This document shows positions 40,568-49,271 of a stretch of DNA of 64,000 nt, one piece after another. Within the stretch, counting starts at the first letter, position 1. The number at the start of each line of letters is the position of its first letter. The notes under the pieces are model-generated. The model made no database searches and was not told the DNA's origin. It saw only the letters and a list, made by a program, of their open reading frames with translations. Made by a program: the position numbers and the translations under genes. Origin of the DNA: Caryophanales bacterium UBA784 (GTDB lineage: Bacteria > Bacillota_I > Bacilli_A > RFN20 > CAG-288); contig DBJE01000003.1 of NCBI GenBank assembly GCA_002297045.1, positions 124,001 to 188,000 of the forward strand. The letters are read 5' to 3'.

Positions 40568-41834
40568 CGTGATAGACGTCTTTCTTAAAGAGAAGCGGGT
40601 TTGCTATTCCGGCCTTCTTTGCTGTTTTTCTCAGATGCCGTCTTTCTGCTAAGCTTGTGTAATAGGTTCTTCCCCTCTTCTTGTCTTCCTCGTTTTTATC
40701 GTATTCGTTTTTCCTCATCGTCTCCAGCTCTTTGACTTTATCCGTGATATCGAAGGTTTTGGCAAATTCGATGTATTTTTCCGATAGCTCCGGCCTTACT
40801 TCTCTATGTTCATAGAAGTATTCGATTCTCTCCTTGAGGGAATTGCTGTCCCCGGCCGTGAAAAGACATCGTTTGTCTAGGGAGAAATGGTTTGTTGCGG
40901 AGTACTTGGAGTCGGAAATGACCGGCACCTTTCCGCAGGCAAAGGCCTCAATGCAGGCAATGGCCTCGCTTTCGGCATCCGATGCGTGGATGTATAGATC
41001 GGAATAATTGATGATTTTCCTTAGTTCCTGCTGGGTGACGAAGTGGAACTTGCACGGGTTGGCTAGGTACTTTTTGGCGAGCTTCCTATAATGCTTCTTT
41101 CTCGGTCCCTGGCCACAGAGTATCAGCTGGATGTTCTTGTTGTATTTAGACTTTCCGATGGCCTTGATGATAAGGTCCTGTCTTTTTTCCCCGGAGAGAC
41201 GTCCGACCATAAGAACAATGAACTTGTCTTTCAGTTCCTCCGGTTTTTCCACTTTCCTTGGGTGGAAACGGGGAATCCTTCCGTTGGAAATCGGATAGAT
41301 TTCGTTTTTGTAGTGATGTTCAATCCTCAGTTCCTTCCTTGTCTGGCTTGGCGTATGGATGCTTCGGGTGTATTTATACCTCCAGTCATAGAAGAGGATA
41401 TAAATCATCCAGTTGATCAGTTTCAGCTTTCCCCTGTGAAGATTGAAGGAAATGTTTTCCGGCTGGACATGAAAGGCACTCGTGACGGCAATTCCCATCG
41501 CTTTGGCGACTCTTCTCGCCTTCGCTTCAAGCGGGAAGGGGAAGAAGAGGTGAACGACATCGCTGCCTTTGATGAACTGGGCGATTTCCTTCTCCGTGGC
41601 TGTTCCGAAGGTAAACCCATTATCGGCAATGACCGAAAGATTGGAAATCTTTGTCTTCCGGCATCGAAGAATCTTGAATCGTTTTAAGAAATCCGGTTCC
41701 GATTTAGGAGAAATCCATCCGATAATCCGGACTTCGTTTCCTAAATCCTGAAGATAGGAAGCCGTTCTCCTTGCTGTGACAGTCGTTCCATTATTCGGAT
41801 CACCGAAGATGTCAATGACTAAAGTGATAACCAT
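40554..41834 (-). CDS. GT4 glycosyltransferase, diacylglycerol glucosyltransferase-like
   Basis: A 426-aa GT-B enzyme. The N-terminus (MVITLVIDIFGDPNNGTTVTA) and LFFPFPLEAKARRVAKAMGI resemble the 1,2-diacylglycerol 3-glucosyltransferases of Bacillota. The donor site is LMVGRLSGEKRQDLIIKAI and DLYIHASDAESEAIACIEAF, ending with a basic C-terminal tail that would bind membranes. It would make monoglucosyl-diacylglycerol, a bulk membrane glycolipid. The lipid assignment is by similarity of motifs and composition, so it is moderate. The start ATG 41834 has no Shine-Dalgarno site; a TAATAT is 9 nt upstream. Confidence 0.8.
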   Translation of the reverse strand: MVITLVIDIFGDPNNGTTVTARRTASYLQDLGNEVRIIGWISPKSEPDFLKRFKILRCRKTKISNLSVIADNGFTFGTATEKEIAQFIKGSDVVHLFFPFPLEAKARRVAKAMGIAVTSAFHVQPENISFNLHRGKLKLINWMIYILFYDWRYKYTRSIHTPSQTRKELRIEHHYKNEIYPISNGRIPRFHPRKVEKPEELKDKFIVLMVGRLSGEKRQDLIIKAIGKSKYNKNIQLILCGQGPRKKHYRKLAKKYLANPCKFHFVTQQELRKIINYSDLYIHASDAESEAIACIEAFACGKVPVISDSKYSATNHFSLDKRCLFTAGDSNSLKERIEYFYEHREVRPELSEKYIEFAKTFDITDKVKELETMRKNEYDKNEEDKKRGRTYYTSLAERRHLRKTAKKAGIANPLLFKKDVYHAKKK

Positions 41835-41872
41835 GATAATCTGATATTAAAATCCTTATCCGATCTTTTCAA

Positions 41873-42526
41873 CTATTTGAAAGCAAAACTATCATCCCTT
41901 TTCAACCAAAGGGGCTTAGTGTAGAAAACATTCTTTTGGAACTGGCCTTTGGGAAGGACGAGCCTGTATTCGTTAAGCCTCCTCCGTCTGAAGGAGGAAG
42001 CGGAATATTTTTTATCGCCAAGCAAGGTATAGGAAGAAGAGGAAAGGGCAAGACGGATCTGGTTCTGTCTTCCTGTCCTTATCTTGATTTTCACGACGGT
42101 TCCAAGTTCGGTCTTATGGTCTGGAATGATTTCCGTGATGGCAAGCTTCCCCCTCTTTGGGTCTTTGGTGACAAAGCTCCTTCCTGACTTGCTGTTATAG
42201 GCGACGTACTGCTTGACAAGAAGAGGATTTTTCCTCTCCTGTGTTACAATTGCCTCATAGTAGCGTCCTACTTCCTGGCTTTCAAAAGCAGCCTGAAGCT
42301 TCTGCTTCCTGAAAATACTTTTGGCAAAAAGGACAATGCCTGATGTATCTCTGTCTAGACGGTGGACAATAAAGCATTTCTGTTTTTTCCGGTTAAGATA
42401 GTCGCGCACATAGTGATAGAGGTTATGGTAATTCCCTTCCACCTTGGCAATAGTCAGAAGTCCGCTTTTTTTCCTGACGGCAATCCTATCCTTGTCTTCA
42501 AAAAGGATATCAAAAGAGCGTTTCAT
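41873..42526 (-). CDS. RluA-family pseudouridine synthase
   Basis: A 217-aa RluA-type synthase that converts uridine to pseudouridine in rRNA or tRNA. It has the catalytic HRLDRDTSGIVLFAKS motif (Asp in HRLDRDT), IKIRTGRQNQIRLALSS and GDKKYS. It lacks the N-terminal S4 domain of RluB and RluD, as in YlyB-short forms. The exact target is not decidable. ATG 42526 lies 6 nt after a TAGAAT -10, itself 17 bp from TTGCTT, so this is a leaderless mRNA with a proper -35. Divergent from the acetyltransferase gene. Confidence 0.9.
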   Translation of the reverse strand: MKRSFDILFEDKDRIAVRKKSGLLTIAKVEGNYHNLYHYVRDYLNRKKQKCFIVHRLDRDTSGIVLFAKSIFRKQKLQAAFESQEVGRYYEAIVTQERKNPLLVKQYVAYNSKSGRSFVTKDPKRGKLAITEIIPDHKTELGTVVKIKIRTGRQNQIRLALSSSSYTLLGDKKYSASSFRRRRLNEYRLVLPKGQFQKNVFYTKPLWLKRDDSFAFK

Positions 42527-42532
42527 GTTTCT

Positions 42533-42561
42533 ATTCTACACTCTTGTTGACAGATAAGCAA
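42533..42561 (-). promoter_or_regulatory. RluA-type gene promoter, leaderless
   Basis: Minus strand: TTGCTT (42556-42561), a 17-bp spacer, TAGAAT (42533-42538), then 6 nt and ATG (42526). No ribosome binding site can fit. Confidence 0.7.
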
Positions 42562-42575
42562 AAAGTGATTAGATT
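42547..42575 (+). promoter_or_regulatory. Acetyltransferase promoter
   Basis: TTGACA at 42547-42552, a 17-bp spacer, TAGATT at 42570-42575. It overlaps the divergent RluA-type promoter. Confidence 0.65.
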
Positions 42576-42602
42576 AGTCAACAAGGGAAGGATGGTGTTT
42601 GC

Positions 42603-43235
42603 ATGGATAAGAAAACAGAGGAACTATTAAACAGCGGCGGACTCTATGACCCAAGAAAATTGGGGGAAAGCCAAAGGAAGTTAAGGGAAGAAGTAAACCA
42701 ATATAATCTAACCCCTTCGGATCCTTCTTCGCTGAAAAGGCGGGAAGCAAGGCTTAGGAAAAGGCTTAAGCGGGCTGGCAAGAATATTTATATTGAGCCC
42801 CCTTTTCATTCTAGCTGGGGACTAAGACACGTCATTATCGGTGACAATTTTTATGCAAACTTCAATCTGACTCTGATTGATGACGCGGAGATTATCATCG
42901 GCGATTATGTCAGGTGCGGTCCGAATGTCACAATCGTAACCGCCAGCCATCCTATCTCCCCGTCCCTTCGCCGATCTCAGATTGAATACAACAAGCCTGT
43001 TTTTATTTCTTCCGGAGTATGGATCGGGGCCAATGTCACCATACTTCCAGGGATTAAAATAGGAAAAAACTCTGTCATTGGGGCTGGAAGTGTTGTGACG
43101 AAAGATATTCCTGACAATGTTGTTGCAAGGGGATGCCCATGCAAGGTTTACCGGAAGATAACAGAAAAAGACGAAGAACTATACGACCACGATAAAGAAA
43201 TCGGCGAGGAATGGCGGAACCGATTTAGGTTTTAA
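42603..43235 (+). CDS. Sugar O-acetyltransferase, LacA/NodL type
   Basis: A 210-aa left-handed beta-helix acetyltransferase. The N-terminal maltose/galactoside acetyltransferase cap (KLGESQRKLREEVNQYNLTPS) and the hexapeptide repeats (GDNFYANFNLTLIDDAEIIIG, then GANVTILPGIKIGKNSVIGAGS) are present. The catalytic His is in TASHPISP. It transfers acetyl from acetyl-CoA to a sugar, the natural substrate being uncertain in this family. The ATG 42603 has an AAGGGAAGGA ribosome binding site and the TTGACA promoter above. The upp gene follows in the same direction with its own -10. Confidence 0.88.
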   Translation: MDKKTEELLNSGGLYDPRKLGESQRKLREEVNQYNLTPSDPSSLKRREARLRKRLKRAGKNIYIEPPFHSSWGLRHVIIGDNFYANFNLTLIDDAEIIIGDYVRCGPNVTIVTASHPISPSLRRSQIEYNKPVFISSGVWIGANVTILPGIKIGKNSVIGAGSVVTKDIPDNVVARGCPCKVYRKITEKDEELYDHDKEIGEEWRNRFRF

Positions 43236-43292
43236 AAGCCTTTTCTATCGGTTATAATGAATTCCCGAAGACAAAAGAAAGGAGACTTCAAT

Positions 43293-43949
43293 ATGGATTT
43301 GAAGAAATATCCGAATGTCACCCTCCTCAACCATCCCTTATTGACCCACAAGATTTCTTTGCTCCGGGACGTCCACACGGGAACCAACGAGTTCCGCCAC
43401 CTTGTTAAGGAAATCGCCGTCAGGGAAGGCTATGAAGCCCTCCGCACCCTGCCGACCGAAAGGGTGGAAATCACTACTCCTGTCGAAAAAGCCAAGGTGC
43501 CGATGATTTCCGGGAAGAAGCTCTGCTTCGTTCCGATTCTCCGTGCCGGACTTGGAAGGGTGGACGGAAGGCTCGAACTTGTTCCATCCGCGAAGGTCGG
43601 TCATCTTGGAAGGTACCGGGATGAAAAGACCCATCGACCGGTTGAATACTATTGTAAGCTTCCCTATTCTCTTGGAGAGCGGGAAATCTATGTTCTTGAT
43701 CCGATGCTTGCCACAGGCGGAAGCGCCATCGATGCCAGGGGAAGGCTGATTAAACATGGCGCGGAACGGAAGAATCTTCATTTCATCTGCATCATTGCAG
43801 CTCCCGAGGGCGTAGAGGCGTTTGAAAAGAATTATCCGGACATTCCTCTTTACATCGGAAACCTTGATCGTTGCTTAAACGATCATGCCTATATCTGTCC
43901 GGGACTTGGCGATGCAGGCGATCGAATCTTCGGAACGATAAAGTATTAA
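43293..43949 (+). CDS. upp: Uracil phosphoribosyltransferase
   Basis: A 218-aa UPRTase converting uracil and PRPP to UMP in pyrimidine salvage. NHPLLTHKISLLRD and RTNFRRL-like TGTNEFRHLVKEIA at the N-terminus, and the PRPP loop in VLDPMLATGGSAIDA are present, with PGLGDAGDRIFGT at the C-terminus. The start ATG 43293 has AAAGGAG upstream and a TATAAT at 43253-43258, giving an ordinary leader of about 28 nt. The frame to 43257 is rejected because it overlaps the promoter. Ends at a bidirectional terminator. Confidence 0.96.
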   Translation: MDLKKYPNVTLLNHPLLTHKISLLRDVHTGTNEFRHLVKEIAVREGYEALRTLPTERVEITTPVEKAKVPMISGKKLCFVPILRAGLGRVDGRLELVPSAKVGHLGRYRDEKTHRPVEYYCKLPYSLGEREIYVLDPMLATGGSAIDARGRLIKHGAERKNLHFICIIAAPEGVEAFEKNYPDIPLYIGNLDRCLNDHAYICPGLGDAGDRIFGTIKY

Positions 43950-43971
43950 GCCTGCCTATTCTGACCTAAAG

Positions 43972-44004
43972 AAAAAGGCGCCCGAATCAACGGGCGCCTC
44001 TTTT
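43972..44004. terminator. Bidirectional terminator
   Basis: An 8-bp stem (GGCGCCCG / CGGGCGCC) with a 6-nt loop and T or A runs outside, between convergent upp and the SPFH gene. Confidence 0.85.
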
Positions 44005-44980
44005 ATTTGTCTGCCTTGGAAGGAGATGCCTCTTCTTTGTCGGCTGTCTTAAGGGCTTCCTTTGCCGCCATCCTATAGGATGTCAGGTCCTGGAGATTGG
44101 AAGGGACGATCAGCTTGACGGACTTTCCGTCGGCAACCTTTACCCTCGTCTCCCTGGAGCGTAGAGCCAATGCTTCTTTGCTTGGAAGGGACTTGTTAAT
44201 CCTTTCGATTCCCTTCGCCTCGGATTCACGGACGAGAAGCTCGCCGTCCGCCTGGGCCTTCTTAATCTTCAATATGGCCTCTGCCTCTGCTTCTGCCGCT
44301 TTGATTTTGGCTTGCTTGTCGGCATCGGCATTCAAGATGGCGGCTTCCTTCTTTCCTTCGGCGATGGTGATGGCGGAAGTCTTTTCTCCCTCGGCGATAA
44401 GGATCTTTTCCCGCTTTTCCCGCTCGGCACGCCTCTGCTTTTCCCTGGCCTCCTGGATATCATGGGGTGGAAGGATGTTCTTTACTTCGACGCGGGTGAC
44501 CTTGATTCCCCAAGGGTCGGTTGCCTCATCGACAATGGACCGCCTCTTTGAATTGATATAGTCGCGGCTAGTCAGGGTATCGTCTAAGTCAAGGTCTCCG
44601 ATCAGGTTCCGCCTTGTGGTTGCGGTCAAAGCCTCGATGCCGGCAATCGGGTTCTCTACGCCGTAAGTGAATAGCTTACTGTCGGTCACCTGGAAGAAGA
44701 CGATGGAATCAATCTGCCTGGTGACATTATCCTTTGTGATGACTGGCTGAGGCGGAAAATCATAGATTTGCTCTTTTAAGGACACCTTTTTGGCGACATG
44801 ATCGATAAACGGGCAGAGAAAATGGATGCCGGTTGACCAGGTCGTCCTATATTTTCCAAAGCGTTCGATGATGTAATTCTCAGTCTGACGGACGATGCGG
44901 AAGGATGTAATAAGGATAATGAAGACAATGAGGAAGAGAACGACTAGAACGACGATTAGAGCAATTAAAACGGGGTTCAT
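44003..44980 (-). CDS. SPFH/stomatin-like membrane protein
   Basis: A 325-aa SPFH-domain protein of the stomatin/QmcA group. An N-terminal membrane helix (about residues 1-27) is followed by the SPFH domain (RQTENYIIERFGKYRTTWSTGIHF, IVFFQVTDSKLFTYGVENP), then a long Ala/Glu/Lys coiled coil (about 190-280) that oligomerises. These proteins organise membrane microdomains. The start ATG 44980, with AAGGAGGG upstream, is preferred over 45013. It is downstream of an NfeD gene, separated by 4 nt, which is the standard partner pair for this group. Confidence 0.92.
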   Translation of the reverse strand: MNPVLIALIVVLVVLFLIVFIILITSFRIVRQTENYIIERFGKYRTTWSTGIHFLCPFIDHVAKKVSLKEQIYDFPPQPVITKDNVTRQIDSIVFFQVTDSKLFTYGVENPIAGIEALTATTRRNLIGDLDLDDTLTSRDYINSKRRSIVDEATDPWGIKVTRVEVKNILPPHDIQEAREKQRRAEREKREKILIAEGEKTSAITIAEGKKEAAILNADADKQAKIKAAEAEAEAILKIKKAQADGELLVRESEAKGIERINKSLPSKEALALRSRETRVKVADGKSVKLIVPSNLQDLTSYRMAAKEALKTADKEEASPSKADK

Positions 44981-44984
44981 ATGA

Positions 44985-45434
44985 TTAGCCCTCCTTTTTT
45001 TCTTCTTCGACAATCAGGGTGTTTCCCTCGATTGATTTGACGATGACTCTGCTTCCTAAAGGAATCCTCTTTCCCTTCTCTGATTTTGCGTTATAGATGA
45101 CGTCATTGACCTTAACTTCTCCTAGTCCCTCTTTATCGGTCTCCTTCATCCTGATTAGTTCTTTTCCTATCCTTCCTTCGGAATTGAATCTCCTTTTGTG
45201 GGGAGAGTACTTTTTTGCAAGCGGACGAAGAAGGAAAAGCCTAAGAAGACTGACGAGGAAGAACACAATAATGGAAACATAGTAAGGAACCTGGGGAATC
45301 CTTGCAAGGATGAAGGCACAGAGGGAACCGGCCACGAACCAGATAGAAACAAGCTCGACTGTGCAGATTTCAGCTATGACAAAGAGAAAGGCCAGGCAGA
45401 CAAAGACAATGGCGCAGATTAGATTCGGTGTCAT
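44985..45434 (-). CDS. NfeD-like membrane protein
   Basis: A 149-aa protein with two or three TM helices (about 5-25, 27-47 and 50-69) and a C-terminal OB-fold domain (about 88-146, GRIGKELIRMKETDKEGLGEV...). This is the short NfeD form (NfeD1b) without the protease domain. NfeD partners SPFH proteins in raft-like complexes, and the SPFH gene follows within 4 nt. ATG 45434 has AAAAAAGGAGGG upstream. Function in membrane microdomain upkeep is by family and neighbour. Confidence 0.9.
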   Translation of the reverse strand: MTPNLICAIVFVCLAFLFVIAEICTVELVSIWFVAGSLCAFILARIPQVPYYVSIIVFFLVSLLRLFLLRPLAKKYSPHKRRFNSEGRIGKELIRMKETDKEGLGEVKVNDVIYNAKSEKGKRIPLGSRVIVKSIEGNTLIVEEEKKEG

Positions 45435-45482
45435 CTAGTTATCCCTCCTTTTTTAGTATATCAAAAATGAGATATAAAAATA

Positions 45483-46367
45483 TTATTTTCTCAGATACCG
45501 ATTATCCCGTAAGAGGGAAACGTATCCTTCAGCGGAATAAATAAGAATATTGTCTGCATACCTATAGAAAGAGGCGGAAAGAAGCAGAAGGGAATAGGAT
45601 CCTTTGAAAAGGAGAGTGATGGTAAAGGAGATTAGAACGGAAATACTCCTCAGGAGCAGTTCCGCCCCATAAAGGCCGGAGGCGTTCTTCCATCTCCTGA
45701 CATCCTTAAAACTGACTTTTCTTTCTCCTTGAAGGATCCAGGCGGCGAAAAGAGAAAAATAAAGACGGAAGAGGAAGAGAAGAAGGGAAGAGAGTGCCCC
45801 AAAAAGGGGAAAGAGGCCGAAAAGATAAGTGAGGAAGCCGATTAAGGCTGTGGAAAGGACGGAGTTAAGAAGCCGCCGCAAGAGAAAACGGACGATTCCT
45901 CCTTTGACTCTCCTCTCTTTTCTAAGGAAGAGACTGATAAGGAAATTAGTAAGAAAGTAAGTTCCTAGGACAAGCAGGAAGCTAATCAGCCTATAAAGGA
46001 AAAAAGAATCAATCAGACCATCATAAAAGGAGGAAAGAACAGCCTCTTCACCATTAACAGGAAGAATTGCTTTCTTGTAGTCTCCCCTTTTTGATAGCCA
46101 GTCTTTCCTATGTACAGAGACATTCAACAGTGAAGAGAAGTCTCTTTTCCTCAGGGGCGTGAAATAGGAATAGGTTCGTTCGTAGAGAGAAGGATAGGAC
46201 TGAAAAAGACTTTCCTTAGAGGAAAGCAGATAGTGATATCCGGCTTTCCTGCCGAAAAAGGACGGAAGCAGGGAGAGAAGAATCCCCATCCTCATCCTGA
46301 AAATGGCGAACAGGATATAGTAAATATGGGAAAAGAAGAATTTCCTTGTCGTTTTGAATATTTTCAT
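45483..46367 (-). CDS. Membrane protein of unknown family
   Basis: A 294-aa membrane protein that I do not recognise. Strongly hydrophobic stretches around residues 10-35, 120-148, 170-210 and 240-280 suggest at least four or five helices. A basic soluble loop (about 65-110) lies between the first two. Its start overlaps the upstream 399-aa gene in an ATGA junction, so the two make one operon. A role cannot be inferred beyond a membrane complex with its neighbour. Confidence 0.65.
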   Translation of the reverse strand: MKIFKTTRKFFFSHIYYILFAIFRMRMGILLSLLPSFFGRKAGYHYLLSSKESLFQSYPSLYERTYSYFTPLRKRDFSSLLNVSVHRKDWLSKRGDYKKAILPVNGEEAVLSSFYDGLIDSFFLYRLISFLLVLGTYFLTNFLISLFLRKERRVKGGIVRFLLRRLLNSVLSTALIGFLTYLFGLFPLFGALSSLLLFLFRLYFSLFAAWILQGERKVSFKDVRRWKNASGLYGAELLLRSISVLISFTITLLFKGSYSLLLLSASFYRYADNILIYSAEGYVSLLRDNRYLRK

Positions 46368-47563
46368 TTCTTGGTGTGCTTTTCTTTTTCCCGCTGGGCC
46401 TTCTGAATGGCTGAGATTTTCTCTGATAGCCCTTCCTGCCTCTTACTTTGTGCAGTTTCAAGTTTAACCACAAGTGCAGTATCCCTGATGTTGGTCCGTT
46501 TCTGCCGCTGAAGGAAGGACGATATTATTGAGACAATCAGAAAGAAAAAGGTGAATCCGCACTGGATAATCAGTTTCCATTCTTTTTCCTTGAACCCCAC
46601 ATAAAGGCCAAAACCGAAGACAAGGGCGATAAGGGTTCCTCCGATTAGAGAGAAGGCACGGAAATGATGGGAACTATTGTATAGGTTGAAGGCACCTATT
46701 CCGGCAAAGAAACAGGATAGGACAAACAGGGAAGAACAGGTAACAAGGATGGCAAGGGCAAGACTTTTAGGAAAAGAGGAAAGGAGACCGATCTGCTCCA
46801 CCCGCTCAGGATGGATGAGGAAGTCGATCCTGCTTAGACACCTTGTGAATCCCATGCCCCAGAGACCGCCTCCAGCGACGAGGAGACCGATTCTTGCTCC
46901 TTTCCGGAAAGAGGCATAAGGAGAATATTTCCGCTTTGCCTTTCCCGAGGAGTAGACAAGTTTGATTTTCCCTTCCCCGTCGGCAAAAGAGATCGAATTG
47001 ATTTTTCTTATTGCCCCTACCTTGAAGATGGTATCTTCGCTCGGTGTCACAAGAAGGATGGAAACAGCCTCCCAGATGAACACCCAGGCGGTTATGTCCC
47101 TGAATTCCTTAATGATTTCGACATTGGTGCTATCCGCGGAAAGATACCCTTCCCTCTGAAGGAAATACCTGAGGTACAGGGTGGCTAGGCCGACAAGAAC
47201 TAACCTTGTCGCGGCAAACCAGGTGTTCTTCTTTCCGCTTTGGTGGGCATAGCCCATCATGGAAAAACTATCATTCCTCTTTTTATTCAGAGTCTCTGGT
47301 TCCCTTCCCTGGTAGTCTTTGACACAGAGGACGATGTCCGCTTTATAGGAACTTGGCCTCTTGGCAATGTCCTTCTGAATCTCTTCCCTGACTTCCGGAG
47401 AAAAGAAACGGTTTTCCTTCTTTTGGTGGGAATTTTCCAATAATTCATCGGCAGAATCAAAATAAAGGTTAATTGTCCTTGATTTTTTCCTCTTATTCAG
47501 CGAGAAATATCCTGCCAGGATATTCGCCTCCCGCTCTTCGAAGCTGATGGTTTTCTTTGCCAT
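46364..47563 (-). CDS. Multi-TM membrane protein of unknown family
   Basis: A 399-aa protein not assigned to a family. The cytoplasmic N-terminal part (about 1-110) is charged. About six hydrophobic segments follow (near 112-132, 158-172, 224-242, 270-297, 303-322, 330-348), and the charged C-terminal tail contains many Lys and Glu. It is first in an operon with the 294-aa membrane protein. Its promoter region shares the 16-bp inverted element with malQ, so the pair may be regulated with malQ, which would suggest a sugar-related role. This is inference from the operators only. Confidence 0.65.
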   Translation of the reverse strand: MAKKTISFEEREANILAGYFSLNKRKKSRTINLYFDSADELLENSHQKKENRFFSPEVREEIQKDIAKRPSSYKADIVLCVKDYQGREPETLNKKRNDSFSMMGYAHQSGKKNTWFAATRLVLVGLATLYLRYFLQREGYLSADSTNVEIIKEFRDITAWVFIWEAVSILLVTPSEDTIFKVGAIRKINSISFADGEGKIKLVYSSGKAKRKYSPYASFRKGARIGLLVAGGGLWGMGFTRCLSRIDFLIHPERVEQIGLLSSFPKSLALAILVTCSSLFVLSCFFAGIGAFNLYNSSHHFRAFSLIGGTLIALVFGFGLYVGFKEKEWKLIIQCGFTFFFLIVSIISSFLQRQKRTNIRDTALVVKLETAQSKRQEGLSEKISAIQKAQREKEKHTKK

Positions 47564-47587
47564 ATGTCCCGCCTTTTCTTACCTTTG

Positions 47588-47603
47588 TATCGAAAATATT
47601 TTA
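47588..47603 (-). promoter_or_regulatory. Operator-like 16-mer, left copy
   Basis: Reads TAAAATATTTTCGATA on the minus strand. TAAAAT is a plausible -10 of the 399-aa membrane gene, so the rest covers the transcription start. An identical copy in opposite orientation is at 47676-47691. Confidence 0.5.
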
Positions 47604-47675
47604 CCAATTTCTAAAGAGTCTGACTATTTCTTCCTTCTTTTTCTACGTTTCTATGGAAATTTAGGAAAAACAGAC

Positions 47676-47691
47676 TAAAATATTTTCGATA
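47676..47691 (+). promoter_or_regulatory. Operator-like 16-mer, right copy
   Basis: TAAAATATTTTCGATA on the plus strand, upstream of malQ, 72 bp from the inverted left copy. The centre AAAATATTTT is itself palindromic. It fits a repressor site overlapping the -10 of malQ. Confidence 0.5.
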
Positions 47692-47732
47692 GCGCCGTTA
47701 TTAAGAGGCGGAAAGGGACTGAAAAGAAGAAT

Positions 47733-49235
47733 ATGGATATTTCAAAACGTGCAGCCGGAGTGCTTAGGCCGGTTTCTTCATTACCGACCAGTCATGGAAT
47801 CGGAACCTTTGGGAAAGAAGCTTATGAATTCGTCGACTTTCTTTCCGAAAGCCGGCAGGGATATTGGCAGAGGTTACCGCTGAATGTCACCTCTTATGGT
47901 GACTCACCATACCAATCCCCTTCTTCCGTTGGACTCAATTATTATTTTATCGATCTAGACAGTCTCAGGGAGAAAGGGCTTCTGACCAAAGAAGAAATTG
48001 AAGCCTCAGGGAGGGACGATGACGGAAAGAGAGTCAACTATGGGAATCTCTTCGCCCGTCGCATTCCCCTTCTGAAAAAGGCATTTGCCCGTTTTGATAA
48101 GCAGGATTCCCGCTTCCGCCTTTTTGTCGCGGATAAGGAATTCAATGATTTTGCTTTCTATAGGACAAGGAAGGAAAAACTTTCCTATACGCCTTGGTAT
48201 AGCTGGGAAGAGCCTTATCGGACCTATACTCCGGAATTAGAGGAAAAGGTCAAAGCCGAAAATAAGGAAACCTATCTTTTCTATGTCTGGACCCAGTTCG
48301 AGGTTCTTAGCCAGTACAAAGCCCTGAAACGTTATGCAAACAGAAAGGGAATCAAGATCATAGGCGATAGGCCGATTTATCTCGCCATGGATAGCGTAGA
48401 GGTTTATAAGTATCCCCATCTTTTCCGTCTTGATGAGAAGCACAATCCCTGCGTAGTTGCAGGTGTTCCGCCGGATTGTTTCTCTGCCGACGGCCAGTTA
48501 TGGGGAAATCCGATTTATGACTGGGATGAGAGGAAGAAAGACAACTATTCCTGGTTCCACAACCGGATCAGCCACAATCTTGGTATATTTGATGTCCTGC
48601 GGATTGACCATTTCCGTGGATTCGCGGATTACTATGCCATTCCATACGGAGAAAAGACGGCTCGCAACGGAAAATGGGTTTTAGGACCAGGCGAAGCTCT
48701 CTTTGAAGGAAGGAAGAGCCTTCCGATCATTGCCGAAGACTTAGGAACCCTTGACGAACCGGTCAAGGAGCTTAGGAAGGCGGTAGGATATCCGGGAAGG
48801 AAAGTCCTCCAGTTTGCCTTTGATGGTGACAAGACAAATCCGATGCTTCCAAGGAACTCGAATGTCAATACCGTCTGCTATACCGGTACCCATGATAATG
48901 AGCCGAGGAAGGGATACCTGAGGAATTTGAACGGACAGGAACTTTTAACGCTGAAGAAGGAGGCTAAGGAACAGTGCGACAGGTATGGTGTCCCCTATTC
49001 TGACTCTACCTTGGAAGAACTGACCCATACCTTGGATTCCTTGGCTTATGCCGGCCCTTCCTTCCTGACAATCATCCCTATCCAGGATCTTCTCGCCCTT
49101 GACGATTCTTCCCGTATCAACCATCCATCTACCCTAAACAGTCATAACTGGACCTACCGGACGGAGAAGAAGGATTTCACCAAAGAGCTCTCCGCCTTCC
49201 TGAAGACGAACGTCGAAAAATATCATCGCGGTTAA
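47733..49235 (+). CDS. malQ: 4-alpha-glucanotransferase (amylomaltase)
   Basis: A 500-aa GH77 enzyme that transfers glucan chains between maltodextrins, releasing glucose. It has SLPTSHGIGTFGKEAYEFVDFL and WQRLPLNVTSYGDSPYQSPSS at the N-terminus, the nucleophile region DVLRIDHFRGFADYYAIPYG, then IAEDLGTLDEPV and YTGTHDNEPRKGYL with the other catalytic residues. The length is standard. ATG 47733 has only a weak purine-rich site. The operator-like 16-mer lies just upstream. pgmB nearby would process beta-glucose-1-P from maltose phosphorylase, so a maltose-type locus is likely. Confidence 0.95.
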   Translation: MDISKRAAGVLRPVSSLPTSHGIGTFGKEAYEFVDFLSESRQGYWQRLPLNVTSYGDSPYQSPSSVGLNYYFIDLDSLREKGLLTKEEIEASGRDDDGKRVNYGNLFARRIPLLKKAFARFDKQDSRFRLFVADKEFNDFAFYRTRKEKLSYTPWYSWEEPYRTYTPELEEKVKAENKETYLFYVWTQFEVLSQYKALKRYANRKGIKIIGDRPIYLAMDSVEVYKYPHLFRLDEKHNPCVVAGVPPDCFSADGQLWGNPIYDWDERKKDNYSWFHNRISHNLGIFDVLRIDHFRGFADYYAIPYGEKTARNGKWVLGPGEALFEGRKSLPIIAEDLGTLDEPVKELRKAVGYPGRKVLQFAFDGDKTNPMLPRNSNVNTVCYTGTHDNEPRKGYLRNLNGQELLTLKKEAKEQCDRYGVPYSDSTLEELTHTLDSLAYAGPSFLTIIPIQDLLALDDSSRINHPSTLNSHNWTYRTEKKDFTKELSAFLKTNVEKYHRG

Positions 49236-49239
49236 AATG

Positions 49240-49271
49240 AAAAGACAGATGGGGCAGCCTATCTGTCTTTT
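49240..49271. terminator. Bidirectional terminator
   Basis: An 11-bp stem (AAAAGACAGAT / ATCTGTCTTTT) with a 10-nt loop between convergent malQ and the DUF5662-like gene. Confidence 0.85.
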
